DNA of 64,000 nucleotides from Symbiodinium natans (Eukaryota > Sar > Dinophyceae > Suessiales > Symbiodiniaceae), in the NCBI GenBank assembly GCA_905221605.1, contig CAJNDS010000197.1, forward strand, positions 1 through 64,000, written 5' to 3'. Of the stretch, positions 28,247 through 40,818 are shown piece after piece. The position numbers and the translations under genes were made by a program. Under the pieces are notes generated by a model. The model saw only the letters and a program-made list of their open reading frames with translations. It had not been told where the DNA came from and did not search any database. Numbering within the stretch: the first letter of the stretch is position 1; each line of letters begins with the position of its first letter.

Positions 28247-28355
28247 TTGTTTGGCACTTTCGGACTTTGGCTCGCACGCACTTCCGCACCTCTCGCACCT
28301 GTCGCACTTTCGCACGCACGCATTTTCGCACTTTGGCACTTTGCACTCTCGCAGG
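28247..28355 (+). repeat. Short tandem repeat of TCGCAC / GGCACTTT words
   Basis: Roughly ten degenerate units of CGCACTTT, CGCACGCA and CGCACCTC over 105 bp. The frame 28210-28560 over it (RTHFRTLA repeats) is repeat-derived. Confidence 0.6.
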
Positions 28356-28359
28356 TGAA

Positions 28360-30330
28360 AAAGCAAAAAAGACAGACGAAAGACCCGAGGTCTCGCCGTC
28401 CAAGAACTCGGCAGTAGAAGCTTGGGCACGATCTGTTGAACGTGTTCAGGTTCGGGCTGGGCCCAGGCATGGACATGCGTCCTCTCAACCTCAGAAGTAT
28501 CGTTCCATTATCGGATGTTCCCCACGGAACGCTCTCGGACATCGAATTGAATGTAGATGATTTTTAGCCAGCGCCGCAGATGAGGAAGTCCTGAATAAGA
28601 ACAGACGCCTGGGAGATTCTGGGCAAGGTGTGACAAAAGCAGAGCTTGCTTGAGAGGTCGACAACTCGGTTGAATCCCCTGGAATATCAACAAATTGCTT
28701 AAGGCAAGCAAATGAGCCCTTGAATGGCTGGCTCCACAGATGCTTGAAGTTGGTGTGACTTGAGGATTTCCGCGTCATCTCTGCTGCGGGATCTGTAAAA
28801 GCTTTGTGATCTCGCTGAGTGTTTTCCCATACCGTGTAGAAACATGATGTGGCGCGTGTGTCTGTCGGATCAGGCCGGAGTATCCCGTGTCCAGCATCTG
28901 CTCAGTATTCAACGCTCCCTAGACTGTCAACAAAAGAGTGTCATGTCGTCAAAGCAGCATCGCGGTCCAGGAAAAAGCCTGGCGCCGCAATCGGGAAAGC
29001 CTTACGATCCCACGCAAGTCCACATTTACCACAGCTGTACTTCACCACAAAATTGTAAAGTTTTTGGAGCACGCAAGACCCTAATTAAGCATTAAGCTTC
29101 CTGGTCCGGTGCGGCAGCCCCCCCCAAAGCAGTTGCTTCTTCTGTTTTTCCACCACCATGGAGCCTCCGCGCGAAGCCAAAAGACCCGAGAAGGCATGCT
29201 GCTGCTCAGAGTGGACACTCTTGAAATTTGTTTTTTCGAACCTTCAGCCTTGAAATGCAAACTTGGAAGAACCCTGGAGGGCTCATCTTTCACCCGGTGG
29301 ACCTTCGATGGTCTGGAGGCGCGACTTGTTCCGGAACGAGTTAGACCAGATCCATGAGCTTTTCAAAACTCAGAAGTAGGTGTTGGTGTTGTTTTGATGC
29401 AGACTTGGGGTAAGATGGGCTTTTTCTTGCCAACACATGCCAGAACCTACGTGTCCAACCTCAATTCACGGGGTTTGGGGCGTGGGGGGTATTTTTCCAA
29501 GGCTTCGACAAGTCTGGGCCTGAAATGAAAAAAATGAGCCTTAAACAGATGAGCTTTTCCGAGTTTTTTTGGTGGTTTCGCTAACATCTTGGGCTTGTGG
29601 GCTTTGAATGAACTTGGAAGCCCAACCTCTAGAGTAGATCCCCCAAACTCGAGAGGTTAAGCCATTCTTTCATCAAATTTCCGAACCCCATGCTGCCACC
29701 TTTTGCTGAAGGTGGGTCCGGGTGAGCGTGGGCTGCCGCTGGTCGTCAATGTGAGGTTGCGGATACCGATGCCTGTGTCCTAACATAAACCATGCGTGCT
29801 GGACCTGGGGGCTCTGGCCATGATGCAGTTGAGGGGGGGGGTGGGGTCGGGCACAGCCTGGTATCTAGCAAGAAACTCCCCCCCCCAAACATGTAGTAAA
29901 CACGCAAGCACGCAAATACGCTTGGGTAAACCTTGGAGCCTATGCTCGGAACCATGCCTCGGAGCTGCCCTCGACCGTCAGAGCGCCAGGCGCTTCCAGC
30001 AATCTCAGAAGGAAACGGCGCAGCCCGATTGGGGAGTTCACGCCTCGGTACGCGGCGGTGTTTGTGCGGGCTTTTTGACCTCGTGGAGTGTTAGTGTGTG
30101 CATGTTTCGAGGTGTGGTCTATGTCTATGTTTTTTTTTGCCCGGGTTTTTTGCATGCTTGCACATCCCAAAGCTCAACTCGGGGGGCGGCCTGAGGATCT
30201 GCGGAATGCACAGAAGCCCAGCACACCGAGCTGAAGTCGGAGCCGCTGCCTTTAAGCCGAAGCCTTGGTGCACGGCCCTGACCCTGACCCTGTGCATTCT
30301 TCTGCAAGACTTCTGCAAGACTTCTGCTCT
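28360..30330. other. Gene-poor stretch upstream of the ferroportin gene
   Basis: About 2 kb with only short ORFs. None has a domain, and no repeat dominates. G and C homopolymer runs occur at 29,835 and 29,878. Confidence 0.4.
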
Positions 30331-30335
30331 GAGTC

Positions 30336-30380
30336 CACCATCATGCACCATCATGCACCATCATTTGCACCATCTCTCTG
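30336..30380 (+). repeat. ACCATCATGC short tandem repeat in the leader of the transporter gene
   Basis: Three to four copies of ACCATCATGC or a close variant end four codons before the transporter ATG at 30384. They contain upstream ATG triplets in the presumed leader. Confidence 0.6.
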
Positions 30381-30383
30381 CCC

Positions 30384-31871
30384 ATGGAGCCGCTGCTAGG
30401 ACTCTCGGATGACGAGGTCCGGCAGAAGATCCTTTGGAGCCATGGCATCACGAGGCTCGGGACCCAAGCCTGGCTCTTTATCGGGCCTTTGGTCCTGTTG
30501 CGCTTCACACCCGGCCGGCTTACGGGTCCCGCGTCCTGGGGCTTTGCGACCACAACCGCCAGTCTGCTGATCTCCCCAGCTCTTGGTTCCTGGGCGGACA
30601 GGACAAGTCGTCGCCGTGTGGTGGCCTGTGGTGTGATTGCCCAGGCAGTGGGTGTGCTGGGATCCACTGCCGTGCTGCTCTTGTCGCTACAACGCGAGGC
30701 TGGAAAGGCTGGAAGCTCCGACTTTCTGGCGCTCCTCTTCTTCCTCGGATTCAGCATCGTGGAGGAATTGGGGACTGTGCTCAGCGATGTCTCGGTGAAA
30801 AGGGACTGGACGCCGCGGCTTTTCGCTGGTGACATGCTGAAGTCGATGAACTCGACCATGTCCCAGATTGACCTCATCAGCAAGACAGTCGGGCCACTGC
30901 TGGCAGGGCTCCTGATAACCCCTCGCCTCGCCATCGACCTTGGCTTTGATGATGCCGAGGCAGCCGGATTTGTGTCTGTGGGCCTCCTGAACGCGATGTC
31001 CTTTGCACCACAGCTCAGACTGCTTCTCCAGGTCTATGATGCGCGGATCGAGCTGCTGCAGCCCATGGCGGCCAATCAACAGGCGCCGCACGAGCAGAAC
31101 CAGCAGAACCATCAAAACCCAATGGTGCCCGTGACCGCTTGGAAGGCATGGTGGCACCACCCGAGCGGGATCCAGTTTCTGAGCTTCTCCTACGCCTTCC
31201 TTTACTTCACCGTGCTCTCCCCTGCTGGGTCCATCATGACCGCTTACCTCATGCTGAAGAGTGTTGCCAGCTGGCAGCTCTCCTTGATGCGCTGCAGCGG
31301 TGCTTTGCTCGGTGTCTTCGGGGTAGCAGCATACCCGCGCTTGGTCGCAAAGCTCGGCTGCCGTGGTACCAACTCAGCCTCGGTGGCTTGGCTTGTTTGC
31401 AGCATCGTCCTGGCTGTGGGCGCTTTTCGATCAGTGACTCCATCTGGTCCAGCTGGTCTTTATGTGCTGATCTTCGTAGTTGCTGTGTGCATGGCCCGAC
31501 CTGGGCTGTACGTCTTCGAGCTAGGGGTACTGAACGCGGAACAGGACCTTGTCGATGCAAGGCATCGCTCGGCGATTGGAGCAGTGGACATGGCCCTGAC
31601 TTCAGCTGGCACGCTGGTGGCCTATGGCTCCAGCCTGATTCTGGATCGGCCAGAGCAGTTTAAGATCTTGGTCAACGGCTCGTCGCTGTTTATCATTCTG
31701 GGCGGAGCCACGTACTGGTTGTGGACGCAGCTGTTCCATTCGCACCTGCACCGGCATGATGACCACAGCCAGGACCATCCCCACACGCTGCAGCAAGAGG
31801 CCGCGTTGGAGGACGGTTGGCACGATCACCTCCACTACTACCCGGCCTGGTGGTGCTTGAAGTCACAATGA
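30384..31871 (+). CDS. Ferroportin-like (SLC40) iron/metal exporter
   Basis: Intact single-exon ORF of 495 residues, a polytopic membrane protein with about 11-12 hydrophobic segments in two bundles. Ferroportin-family signatures seen: GSWADRTSRRRVV after TM2, MNSTMSQIDLISKTVGPLLAG, AFLYFTVLSPAGSIMTAYL at the start of the second half, and GLYVFELGVLNAEQDLVDARHRSAIGAV late. A hydrophilic Gln/Asn loop (about 230-250) separates the halves. Known role of the family: export of ferrous iron or other divalent metals across the plasma or an organelle membrane. Oddities: the position I align with human Asp39 is Thr27, and a histidine-rich tail (452-467, HSHLHRHDDHSQDHPH, plus DGWHDHLH) could bind metal. 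Plant IREG-like members share the VLSxG motif better than the animal form. Lack of introns may mean a retrocopy that stayed intact. Confidence 0.85.
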   Translation: MEPLLGLSDDEVRQKILWSHGITRLGTQAWLFIGPLVLLRFTPGRLTGPASWGFATTTASLLISPALGSWADRTSRRRVVACGVIAQAVGVLGSTAVLLLSLQREAGKAGSSDFLALLFFLGFSIVEELGTVLSDVSVKRDWTPRLFAGDMLKSMNSTMSQIDLISKTVGPLLAGLLITPRLAIDLGFDDAEAAGFVSVGLLNAMSFAPQLRLLLQVYDARIELLQPMAANQQAPHEQNQQNHQNPMVPVTAWKAWWHHPSGIQFLSFSYAFLYFTVLSPAGSIMTAYLMLKSVASWQLSLMRCSGALLGVFGVAAYPRLVAKLGCRGTNSASVAWLVCSIVLAVGAFRSVTPSGPAGLYVLIFVVAVCMARPGLYVFELGVLNAEQDLVDARHRSAIGAVDMALTSAGTLVAYGSSLILDRPEQFKILVNGSSLFIILGGATYWLWTQLFHSHLHRHDDHSQDHPHTLQQEAALEDGWHDHLHYYPAWWCLKSQ

Positions 31872-34800
31872 CTGAGTTCGTGCTTTTCAGGAGGGGTTGG
31901 CACCTGATAAGTCGGAGCATGAGGACATGCCTGGCTGAAATCAATTGGGCCCAGAACCCTAAACCCTACAAGCCCCACGCCCTCAAACCGCCCATGTGCC
32001 CTAAGAAAGACCCCGCCCCAAACTTCAAGGGGGGGTGGGGGGCACACCAACCATAAACCTTAAATCCCGAAGCCCCAATTCACTCAACTCCTTATCTCAG
32101 GCCCGGGCCCCCTTTCCCCTCCCCCCCCACATCTTACCGGACCATACCTTGGGGTACCATAAAAGCGTCCGCGCTCCGCTTTCTCGAGCAAGTAGATCAT
32201 ATGAGGATCCGGGCCTTGGTTGTTCCGGACTCCATCGCAACGCCCAGGTTGCAATAATTTCTCAATGTGGTGGCCGGGGGCTAAGTCTGAGACACTACTC
32301 TTGAGCGTCTTGAGCGTCTGAAGACCCGAAGGCTGGCATTTTTGATCATTTTTGCATCTTTAAGTCTCCTAAGCATCCCGTGAGCGAGAGGCCATGACGA
32401 GCTGTTGCCCATGGAAGTTGATGACAAGGCTGCACGGCTGTGAAAGAGGAACGTTGCCCGGGAAATGGTGTGTTTCTTGGTTAGGCTCCTCATGGCTGAT
32501 GGCGTGCGCAAGCGGTAGTATCGTTGACGTAACATAGGATGAACACCTGTCATCGGCTGGCGAATCTGTGACGGGCTCACACGGGGCGGTGCTGCTGGTG
32601 CAATCTCCGTTGACTTCTCCACACTTTGAACCCGCCTTAAGTCATTCTCCGCTTCGGTGCACATGCCTACCTTGAGTCAGGTCCTACGATGAGTCGCACC
32701 CAGAGCCGCATGGAAACCCAGCATGCCTCGCCGAAGCCTTGCCCAGATGACATGTCTAGTTCGTACAGCTAGGTCGCCTGCGGTCGAGGCGTGATGGCAC
32801 AAATTTTGTGAGCTTGGAGATTCTCAGCATGAGGGCCCGGGGCGAGGTTTGAGGGTTTATGAAGTCTCAGCCCTCAGCCCCCCCCAACGCACCCCGAGCC
32901 GACCTACGGACCTACGGGAAGATCAGGCGCGCAAGACGCTAAGCACAAAAAAGCCGTCGAGTGGATGCACCAAGCGCAACGAGTTATCGCTGAGGTTCCG
33001 CCTAGCGACGTCGCCGATCCTCAAGGCGCCCACCATCCTCACCGACCAGCAGGCAACCGAAACCTCAGGGCCTATGAGTTTCGGCGTTGGCGTCTAGCCA
33101 AACCTGAAACGCAAAACTGCGGATGCCCGTCGGGATCAACCTGCGGATCAGTTGAACCCGAAATCATCCGTATCCCTGATATGATGCAAGGTGTAGTGCT
33201 TGGTTGATGAAGGGGTGTCGGGTTCTTAGGGTGTATAAGGCCTAGACCCCTGATTTCGATTCGACATGCAAGCCCTTGTACCAATTATCACGGAAGAGCT
33301 AGTTCCTTCGCTGTTCGCAAGTTCACATGAGGCAAGCAATGTAATCGCACTAGTCACTAGTCGGATCAAAAACAGGAATCCTCGGGTAGCAGATATGAAG
33401 CTGCGTGGGGAGAAACACTGAGAAACACTTCTTGGGCTGCATGCCCAGCTCTTACCATTGCAGGGCTTTGATAGGCAGGCCTCATTTGCCGTGTCCATCG
33501 TGTCCAGCACTTTGTGCAGGCTGAGACGCAGAGCACATCCTCTCCACGGAATCGCATTCAAGGCCGGAAAAAGAACGTTTCGCAGACAATGCTTTGTGCA
33601 AGCGCCTGAAGTCTGCCAAGTCGCTCGGCTGGATGAGCTCGGCACCTGCTTTCAGATGGACCACAGAACATCCTGATCAGATTCTTAAGCTCACAGAGAC
33701 CGAGGTCTGTTGATCCCGAAATCTAAAGCAAGAAGCCTGGAATCTGCCCGACTTCCCACAGTGCTTCGCATGGTAGAGGTTCAAGGTAGGCTTGTACCCA
33801 CCGGCACGACAAGACACAAAATGCTTTTAAACAGTTTGCGCAATGTACGCAGAAAGATCCACACCACCCCACCCGCCCTGTCCCGAAAGGACACTGAAGC
33901 TTTCAAAGCCTTCGGAGTAGCTTGGCATTTCTAGGCAAAAGGTTTCAGGTTCCCGTGACGCCATGGGGACGGTCTTGAGCCAAGCCAACTGCTGTGCTTC
34001 CTGGTTGAGAGATCCGAAAAGCCCCAAAGAGGAGATTTCTTGGTGTGCCGGGCTCTTCGGTTTGTTGGGATTTCCGTCGTGAGTTTCGCTGGATGTGCAT
34101 GTGCCATGGACGGGTCAGAAGCTTCGCTCTCGTGGCCTCTATGGTGAACTCACGTGAACCCTTCGACCTTCATCTTCATGCCTGCTGAGCCCGAAAGTCA
34201 GCTTGCAGCTCTAGGCTCGAGACTTTCGATATGGGGGGGGGGGGTTTCGGGCTCGCTTCCATCGTTTACATGACGCACTACATCAACCCCCGCGTTTTTT
34301 CTCTAGCCTCCATCTAAAGGTACGAGGTATCTGCCGCAGCTTCGAATTCTTCTGGACCCGTGTTTCTCGTTTCCTACCATGGGTTCGGGGGACTTCCAGG
34401 AGTGCAGAAACCATCCAAGGGTTCGGACCAGGGGAGGCGTTGGGGCCGAGGAGGCATTCCAGGTTAAGGCTCAGTACTTTCGAGTGTGTACATGTATGCA
34501 GAAATATATGCAGATGCACATTCATGTAAATACGTATGCTCATACGTACATATCTTGTTTGAGTGCCGTCCTGGTTGAGGGAGAGGACCTGAGGTCAAGA
34601 TTTGAAGGGTTCATGATCTCCGAACCTCGGGCCCCCCAAAAGCCCCAAATCCCCAACGAGCCGTCATATGCCAGAGTGCCTGGGCTTTCAAGGAGTTCAT
34701 GAAGGGGTCTGGGTACGCAGCAAGGTGAGTTTAGGGCCTCTTCCTTCTCTTCTCCTGTTGCAAGGGCCTTGAACCCTAAGCGATCTTAGCCCTCGGAGTT

Positions 34801-37600
34801 GGCCAGAGCTGTTCATTGAAGACTTCCCTTTTTGGCTACTTGGTTTTCCCATCTCGTTGCTCTTAAAAGGCTACCCCTGGGCTTTCTCTTGGCAAGGGGC
34901 TTCGGAGCTCCTCACCCTTGCCGTAGGATCCTTAGGATCTTGGACTCCTCCCCCTTATCCCAGGTTGGCCGCGACAAGGAGCTTACCCAGTCGTTGGCAC
35001 CTTGGGGTGCAAGGGGTTGGGTCATTTTTCTGGTTCCGCAGCCCTGGGGGCCTAGCAGACTTGCTTGCAGACCTGGAAAAAAGAGGGAGCAAGCCCAGAG
35101 CCCTGTTCCTATCGCACCTCGCAGGTCGATTGTAGTGGAGATCTCCAGTCACCACCCAGAGGTTCTACAGGATTTCTTTTTGAAGCTCACAAGTCCTTCA
35201 GGCCAAATGGGCAAGCCCCAAATGCCAGACGAGAAAGCTCCAAGACGTCCTGTGCTAGGAGTTCCCTTTGAACCCAATGGGCCCCTGGAACCACTGCACT
35301 TAATTCCCTCTCGGATCTTTGACTGAGACGGCTAGCAGCTCCGGAGACGCTTGGCCAGAGAGGGGACAGGGGGTCTTCACTGGAACAGGGGTTGGGGCTG
35401 ATTTTCGGACAATGTTTGTGGGATGTCTTTAATGGTTGAGGATCCAGCCACCTGTTCAACAGGTTCGAGATAACATTGGAGCCGGAAGCCTCGCCCAGAA
35501 CCCGGGGTTCATTGAGACATCCCGAATCCTGAGCCATCAGGCCACATAAGCTCGAATTCTGAGCCTTAGTTCAACCAACGAGACCTCTGAGTCCATTGCT
35601 ATTCGGGGGCTGAACCTTGGGTTGCGCGCCCGAAAGCCCTAAACCATAAGGAAGGCCGAATATGCTGGAAGTAGAGACTTCTCCTCCAAAGGCCTCCCCC
35701 CCCCTGGGAAGCCTCTCCATTTTGTCGGGAGTTTTGCACGAAGGGCAGTGCCTATCAGACGGTTGGGCCGCTCCCGGTGCAGGTCGTGGAGCAGGTTGCG
35801 CCGTGAGGGTTTGGGATTTCGGGTTTCAGCCCCCAACAGGAAATCCCACAAGCCGCAAACCTGCGTCTTCGGAGCCCAGCAACCCTACGCCTACAACCCG
35901 TAGCTCCCGAAGCCCTAAACCCTAAACTCACAGGAGCCGGTCTTTGGGGAACACCGCTTGGAAAGGCCCAGCCGCTCGCTCAAAGAAAGAGCCTGTTCCC
36001 ACTCGAGGTTTAAGAGTGTTTAACGGCGCTGGTTTGGGGTGCAGGGGTTCGAGAATTTAGTGATTTAGGCGGGCTTTAGGGTTCGGAAGAAGCCCTCGGA
36101 AGTCTTGACCGTCCCTCAGCCAAGGATGCTCTTTTGGCAACCGCTGCCGCCGGAGCAACCCCGACCACTTCCTGCGGGAGAGCCATCCGACGGACCCCGA
36201 CAACGAGGCGCCCAGTCTAGGCTCCCTGAGCTTGCCCCAGTAACACGGTGACCACAAAAAGAGCCCCAGTTGAGGGGCCCAAAAAAAAGCCTCCCTCCCT
36301 GAGGCCGACAGCTTGCCAGTCCCCAGCGTCCAGCCTGGTCAGCAGCTGGCCCAGAGGTGGGGGGGCTGCTGGGAAACCCCTAAACGCGGGTCCTAAACGC
36401 CGTGAGTCTAAAGACTGGTAGCTACGGCGGATGCGTTTCTGACCGCGAATAGCTACCTGTACCAGGGACGGCAACTTTGCCTGGATCCGGATGGCCAACG
36501 AGAAGGCGGCTGGCCAATCGGGGTTTCCACGTCCACACGAATCCCCCAACCTTAAAAATCCAGCTTGAACTCCCAGGCCAAAGCTGCCAAGACCATGAGC
36601 CCTGAATTGGCAGCCTGGCCTGGATACCCTCTGCAAGACTGCGTTTTTGAAACTCCCAAATTCTGCCCTGCAAGATTTCATGACCCCCAACCCGTATGTA
36701 TAAAGAGACAGCAGACACCTTTTTTTGGCTGCTTCGTCGTTTGAGTCTTTGCTTTCGTTCTGCCTTCTTTCTCTTCGCTTGCAGCGCATTTTCCCTGTAA
36801 GCGAACCAATGCGACTCGATCCCTTGGCCAGCTCCCTGGTTCACCATGAGGTTCCATGCTCTGCCGCAAAATCATTCGGCCCCCCCGCTTTCGAAGCGCC
36901 TCTGGTAGGCAGACAGGGAGCTGAGAATGGCCTCGGCTTCACTCAGCCTGGATGCGCCGAGCTGAGTATTTCGAGGTTCAGATTTAGGGTTAGGGGGACT
37001 TTACATGGCCAGCCTACAAAGACCCGTAAATCGACCTTGATTTGGGCCTCGTTCTGCAGGGTGTAGTAGGATGCCATAAGGTCTCGGGTCTCGGGTTCAC
37101 ACCTTGCAGGGACCTCCACAAGCCCGACAACGTGAAACAACTGCGGACGGAGATGCCGTTGCAGGTGTGCCAGGCGAGAGGCTATCAGCTGGGCAACGCA
37201 AGGGTGGCGCTCCGGCAGGTGGAGAAGTTGCTGCAAGGCGCCTCAGAGCTAACCTCAGTCACAAACTCCAAGAGCCCCCGAATCAACCCCCCCCCCCCGG
37301 ACCGAACCCAGAAGCTCTCCAACTCCACCCCGTTGAGGGGAGGCCCGCCCCAGAGGGCTGGTTCTTGTGTTGCCTGCGTTGCTGCGGTGGGTTTTGTTGG
37401 TGTTGAGGGCCCTCCTTTGTTGCTTGCAGTGCTTGTGTTGGTCTTGGGGTTTAGGGCCTACGGGCTCTTTGGTTGGATTTGTTTGACAAGGGCTGACGAT
37501 GAAGTGCCCTGCAGGCACACGCATCCTGACCGTTGAGGAGGCCACGTGCAGCCGCAAACCCTAAACTCTGCAGAAAGCCGCTTTGCCTTCGGGGTTAGGC
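31872..37600. other. Gene-poor 5.7-kb stretch with telomere-like fragments
   Basis: No ORF here shows a domain or coding bias; the longer ones (36217-36789 minus, 35187-35537 minus, 34832-35326 plus) are compositionally random and overlap in several frames. Scattered CCCTAAACCC or GGTTTAGGG words occur at about 31,957, 35,916-35,930, 36,988 and 37,448. A G13 run is at about 34,231 and a C10 run at about 37,291. Confidence 0.5.
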
Positions 37601-37610
37601 CTGTTTTGGC

Positions 37611-37648
37611 GGTTTAGGGTTTAGGGTTCAGGGTTTAGGGTTTAGGGC
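37611..37648 (+). repeat. Short interstitial telomere-type repeat
   Basis: Five TTTAGGG-type units including one TTCAGGG, within otherwise unique sequence. Confidence 0.85.
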
Positions 37649-37809
37649 AGTTTATGGTTTTAGGGATTCGGCCAGCACTTCGCGGATCCCAACAAAACAA
37701 ACCTCGGAAGGCCCTCGCCCCACCCGAAACCCGGCAACGCTAAACTCAGGCATGTTTTTCTTTTTGCAACTTTCTGCTTCCGTGAGAATAAACATTAATA
37801 TAAGTAAAC

Positions 37810-37890
37810 AAATACATATATACACACACATATATATATATATACGCTTTTCGATATACATGTGTATATATATATATATGTGTGTGTATC
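37810..37890. repeat. TA/CA-rich palindrome
   Basis: ACACACACATATATATATAT and its near-complement ATATATATATATGTGTGTG flank a short loop around CGCTTTTCG, giving an arm of about 30 bp. It would extrude a hairpin or act as an unstable microsatellite. Confidence 0.75.
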
Positions 37891-38066
37891 TTATTTTTTA
37901 AAGCTTTGTTTTTTGTAGACGCCTTGTTGCTACCATGATCTGTTCCATGGGCCACTTCAAAAACCCCTGAAGGCGGGTGGCTCCCTCGCCAGCAACGCGC
38001 AGCCGCGCCTGTCAGTGGCTTCCGAACCCACTGTGGCTGGCTGTGAACTTGAGAGCCTGCGGAAAG

Positions 38067-38088
38067 TATATATATATATATATATATG
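38067..38088. repeat. (TA)n microsatellite
   Basis: An uninterrupted run of about 11 TA units. Confidence 0.9.
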
Positions 38089-38199
38089 AGGCAGGAACCT
38101 TTACGTATGATTTGACATAGGTCTTTTGTTTATATACATTGGACTATTTAAACCCTAATCTCTTTGGCCAGACACGTTCTGCTGCTGGCTCCTTCTGCC

Positions 38200-38589
38200 A
38201 CAAAAGCAGAAGCATTTAAACCTTTGGAAGCCATTATAACTATTTCTTATCTAAAACTTCAACAGGTTAACCCTTGTTTTTTTGCGGGAAAGGGAGTAAC
38301 CACAGAATTGACGAGATTTCGGGCCTAGGGTAATGGACGGAAGGTTTCTACAAAGAAAGAGTCTAACCGAGTCTAACCACAGAATTTGACGAATTTGGTG
38401 TGTAGGGTTTAGCCGAAAGTTTTTGAAGAGAAAGGGTCTAACCGACGCGCTTTTCTATACCGTATTGTTTTTACAAAACCCACAGAAGCTACCTGAAACT
38501 AAATTGCACAACATTCGTTTCGGTTGCTTCTTTATGTTTGCTGTCTTTGTTGAATAAGTTGTTCTTTCCGTAGACCTTGCGTTATTTCT
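38200..38589 (+). repeat. 390-bp direct repeat, copy 1
   Basis: About 98 percent identical by eye to 42377-42766, same orientation, 4,177 bp apart. Starts ACAAAAGCAGAAGCATTTAA, contains two GTCTAACC words and ends near AGACCTTGCG. No coding sequence. Confidence 0.9.
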
Positions 38590-39577
38590 CAATGCATTTT
38601 GTTTTGTTGTTGCAGAACCACAAACTCTAGTCGAAACTAAGTTGCTCAACTTCAATTCCTTTTTTCTCTCTCTGAAAATATGGTGTTTTCCATAGCCTTG
38701 TGCTGCTGTTCAATGCGTTTTGTTTTGTTATTGTAGTATGAGCCACAGAATTCTTCAATTCCCTTCCTTATCTCCTATGCTCTTTTCCTTCTTATTGCAA
38801 CAGGAGAAGACAGGAAAAGGGCTTCCATTCCCCTCTTGTTCTTCCTTTCTTGTGTTTTTGTCATTTAGAGAGGAACAGGAGAAGAGGAGGGAGAGAGAAG
38901 GAGAGAGGAGAGATAACAGGAATCCAATTTCAATGGAATAGCAAAGAAAAGAATAGAAGAGAGATGAATAGAGAAGATGGAGAGACAAAACAATGCGCTG
39001 AGAAGATGGCACTCTTCTTTATCTTTCCTCAGAGCAGAAGAGATAGGCCGAGAAGAGGGATATGATGAAGTACGGCAAGGTTTTATCATGCAAGTTCCTT
39101 TATTGTGTTTTATCAGTTAAAAGGAAACAGAAGGAGAGAAGGGAAAGGGAAGTGAGAGAGGAGAGACAGCAAGGAGGCCATTTTATTTTTCTGGAAGGGT
39201 ACTGAACAGAAGAGAGGAGACAAGAAACAAGGAGACGGAGGAACACAACAAGGCGCACAGGAGATGGCACTCTTCTTTATCTATAATCTCTCCCTTCCTT
39301 GTCTCTCCCTTTCCCTCTATAATTAAACAAGACAAGACTATTCTTGCTCTTCGCAGATAGGTGCCCTCTCTCCTCTTCAGGAAGCCCTTGCCCTCATTTT
39401 GCTTGCTCTCTGAAACGACAAGGAAACAACACATAGAACGAGAGGAAAGGGAATGAAACAATAGGCAGTGGAGCTCTTCAATTTGTTTCCCCATCTCGTT
39501 TTTTCTTTTTTCTTTCAAAAAGGCAAAAGAAGCTTCCTTTTGTGTGTTTTTGAGATTTACAGGAGAACAAGAGAAGA

Positions 39578-39579
39578 GA

Positions 39580-39624
<45 letters not shown>
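39578..39624 (+). repeat. (GA)n microsatellite
   Basis: More than 20 nearly perfect GA units. Confidence 0.95.
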
Positions 39625-39625
<1 letters not shown>

Positions 39626-40736
39626 GAGAGGAGAGATCAAAAGGAACGCAACTCTACTGGGATAAGCAATGACAAGAATGGAAGAGAAATGAAGACAGGC
39701 GAGGGAGGCGCAAAAATCAGGCAAAGAGAAGACGGTGCTCGTTTTCATCTTTCTTCTGGTTCTAATTTTTCTCTTCTCTTGCTCATTTCCGTTAGAAAGA
39801 AAGAAACAAAAGGAAGAACAATGAACATGTAAGCAAACCCAGCTGATGCTCATGATTTCTCTCTCTCTCTCTCTCCCTATATATGGGCGATGGAACGGGT
39901 GTCCTGTTTGATCGTTCTTTTGCTCGTTTGAAGACACAGAAGGCGATTAAAAAGGACGCCCATTTTGGATCGGCAGCAAACCCAGCTGATGCTCATGATT
40001 TCTCTCATATATGGGCGATGGAACGGGTGTCCTTCCTGATCGTTTTCTGCATCTTCAAGGGAGAAAGAAGGGCGACAACCAAGAAAGAATAATAGCGTCA
40101 GATATAGGGAGGGAAATTGAAGGGCTCCTCTCTTTACTTAGTCATTCACTTTCCTCTCTTCTTATCTGTTGTTTTCTTCGCTTCAAAAAGCAAAATAAGG
40201 GAAAGGAAATTTCCTGAAGAGGAGAGGGGGCACCTATCTGTAAAGAGCAATCGTTTAGAGGGGAACAGGAGAAGAGGAGCGAGAGAGAAGGAGAGAGGAG
40301 AGGAGAGATAACAGGAATCCAGTTTCAATGGAATGGCAAAGAAAAGAATAGAAGAGAGATGAATAGAGAAGAAGGAGAGACAAAACAAGGCGCTGAGAAG
40401 ATGGCACTTTTCTTTATCTTTCCTCCCTCCCTTATCTCGCCCTTCCCTCTTTCTTTTCGAAATTTGAACAACTAAACAGGAAGAATTATGAAAAGGAGAA
40501 CAGTAAGAAAAAAGAGCAGAAGAGATAGGCCGAGAAGAGGGATATGATGAAGTACGGCAAGGTCCACGCGCAAGGAGTCACCCTCTGCTTTACCTTCCAC
40601 TGCTTTATCACGCAAGTTCCTTTCTTGTGTTTTATCAGTTAAAAAAGAAACTAGAAGGAGAGAAGGGAAAGGGAAGTGAGAGAGGAGAGAGATAGCAAGG
40701 TGGCAATTTTTCTGGAAGCGTGCTGCCGTGTTTGAA

Positions 40737-40818
40737 GAAAACAGGGCGGTTCAACAGTACCAAATTTTTTCAAGACAACCTTTAAGGAAATTTGGTACTG
40801 TTGAACCGCCTTGTTTTA
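40737..40818. repeat. Perfect 23-bp-arm hairpin
   Basis: Left arm 40745-40767 begins GGCGGTTCAACAGTACCAAA; the right arm 40788-40810 is its exact reverse complement, with a 20-nt loop. The pairing extends outwards by about seven more bases with one mismatch. Coding capacity is nil. Confidence 0.9.

Noticed and set aside
36217..36789. 190-codon minus-strand ORF as a gene
   Set aside because: No domain; overlapping ORFs in other frames are equally long; local composition is random.
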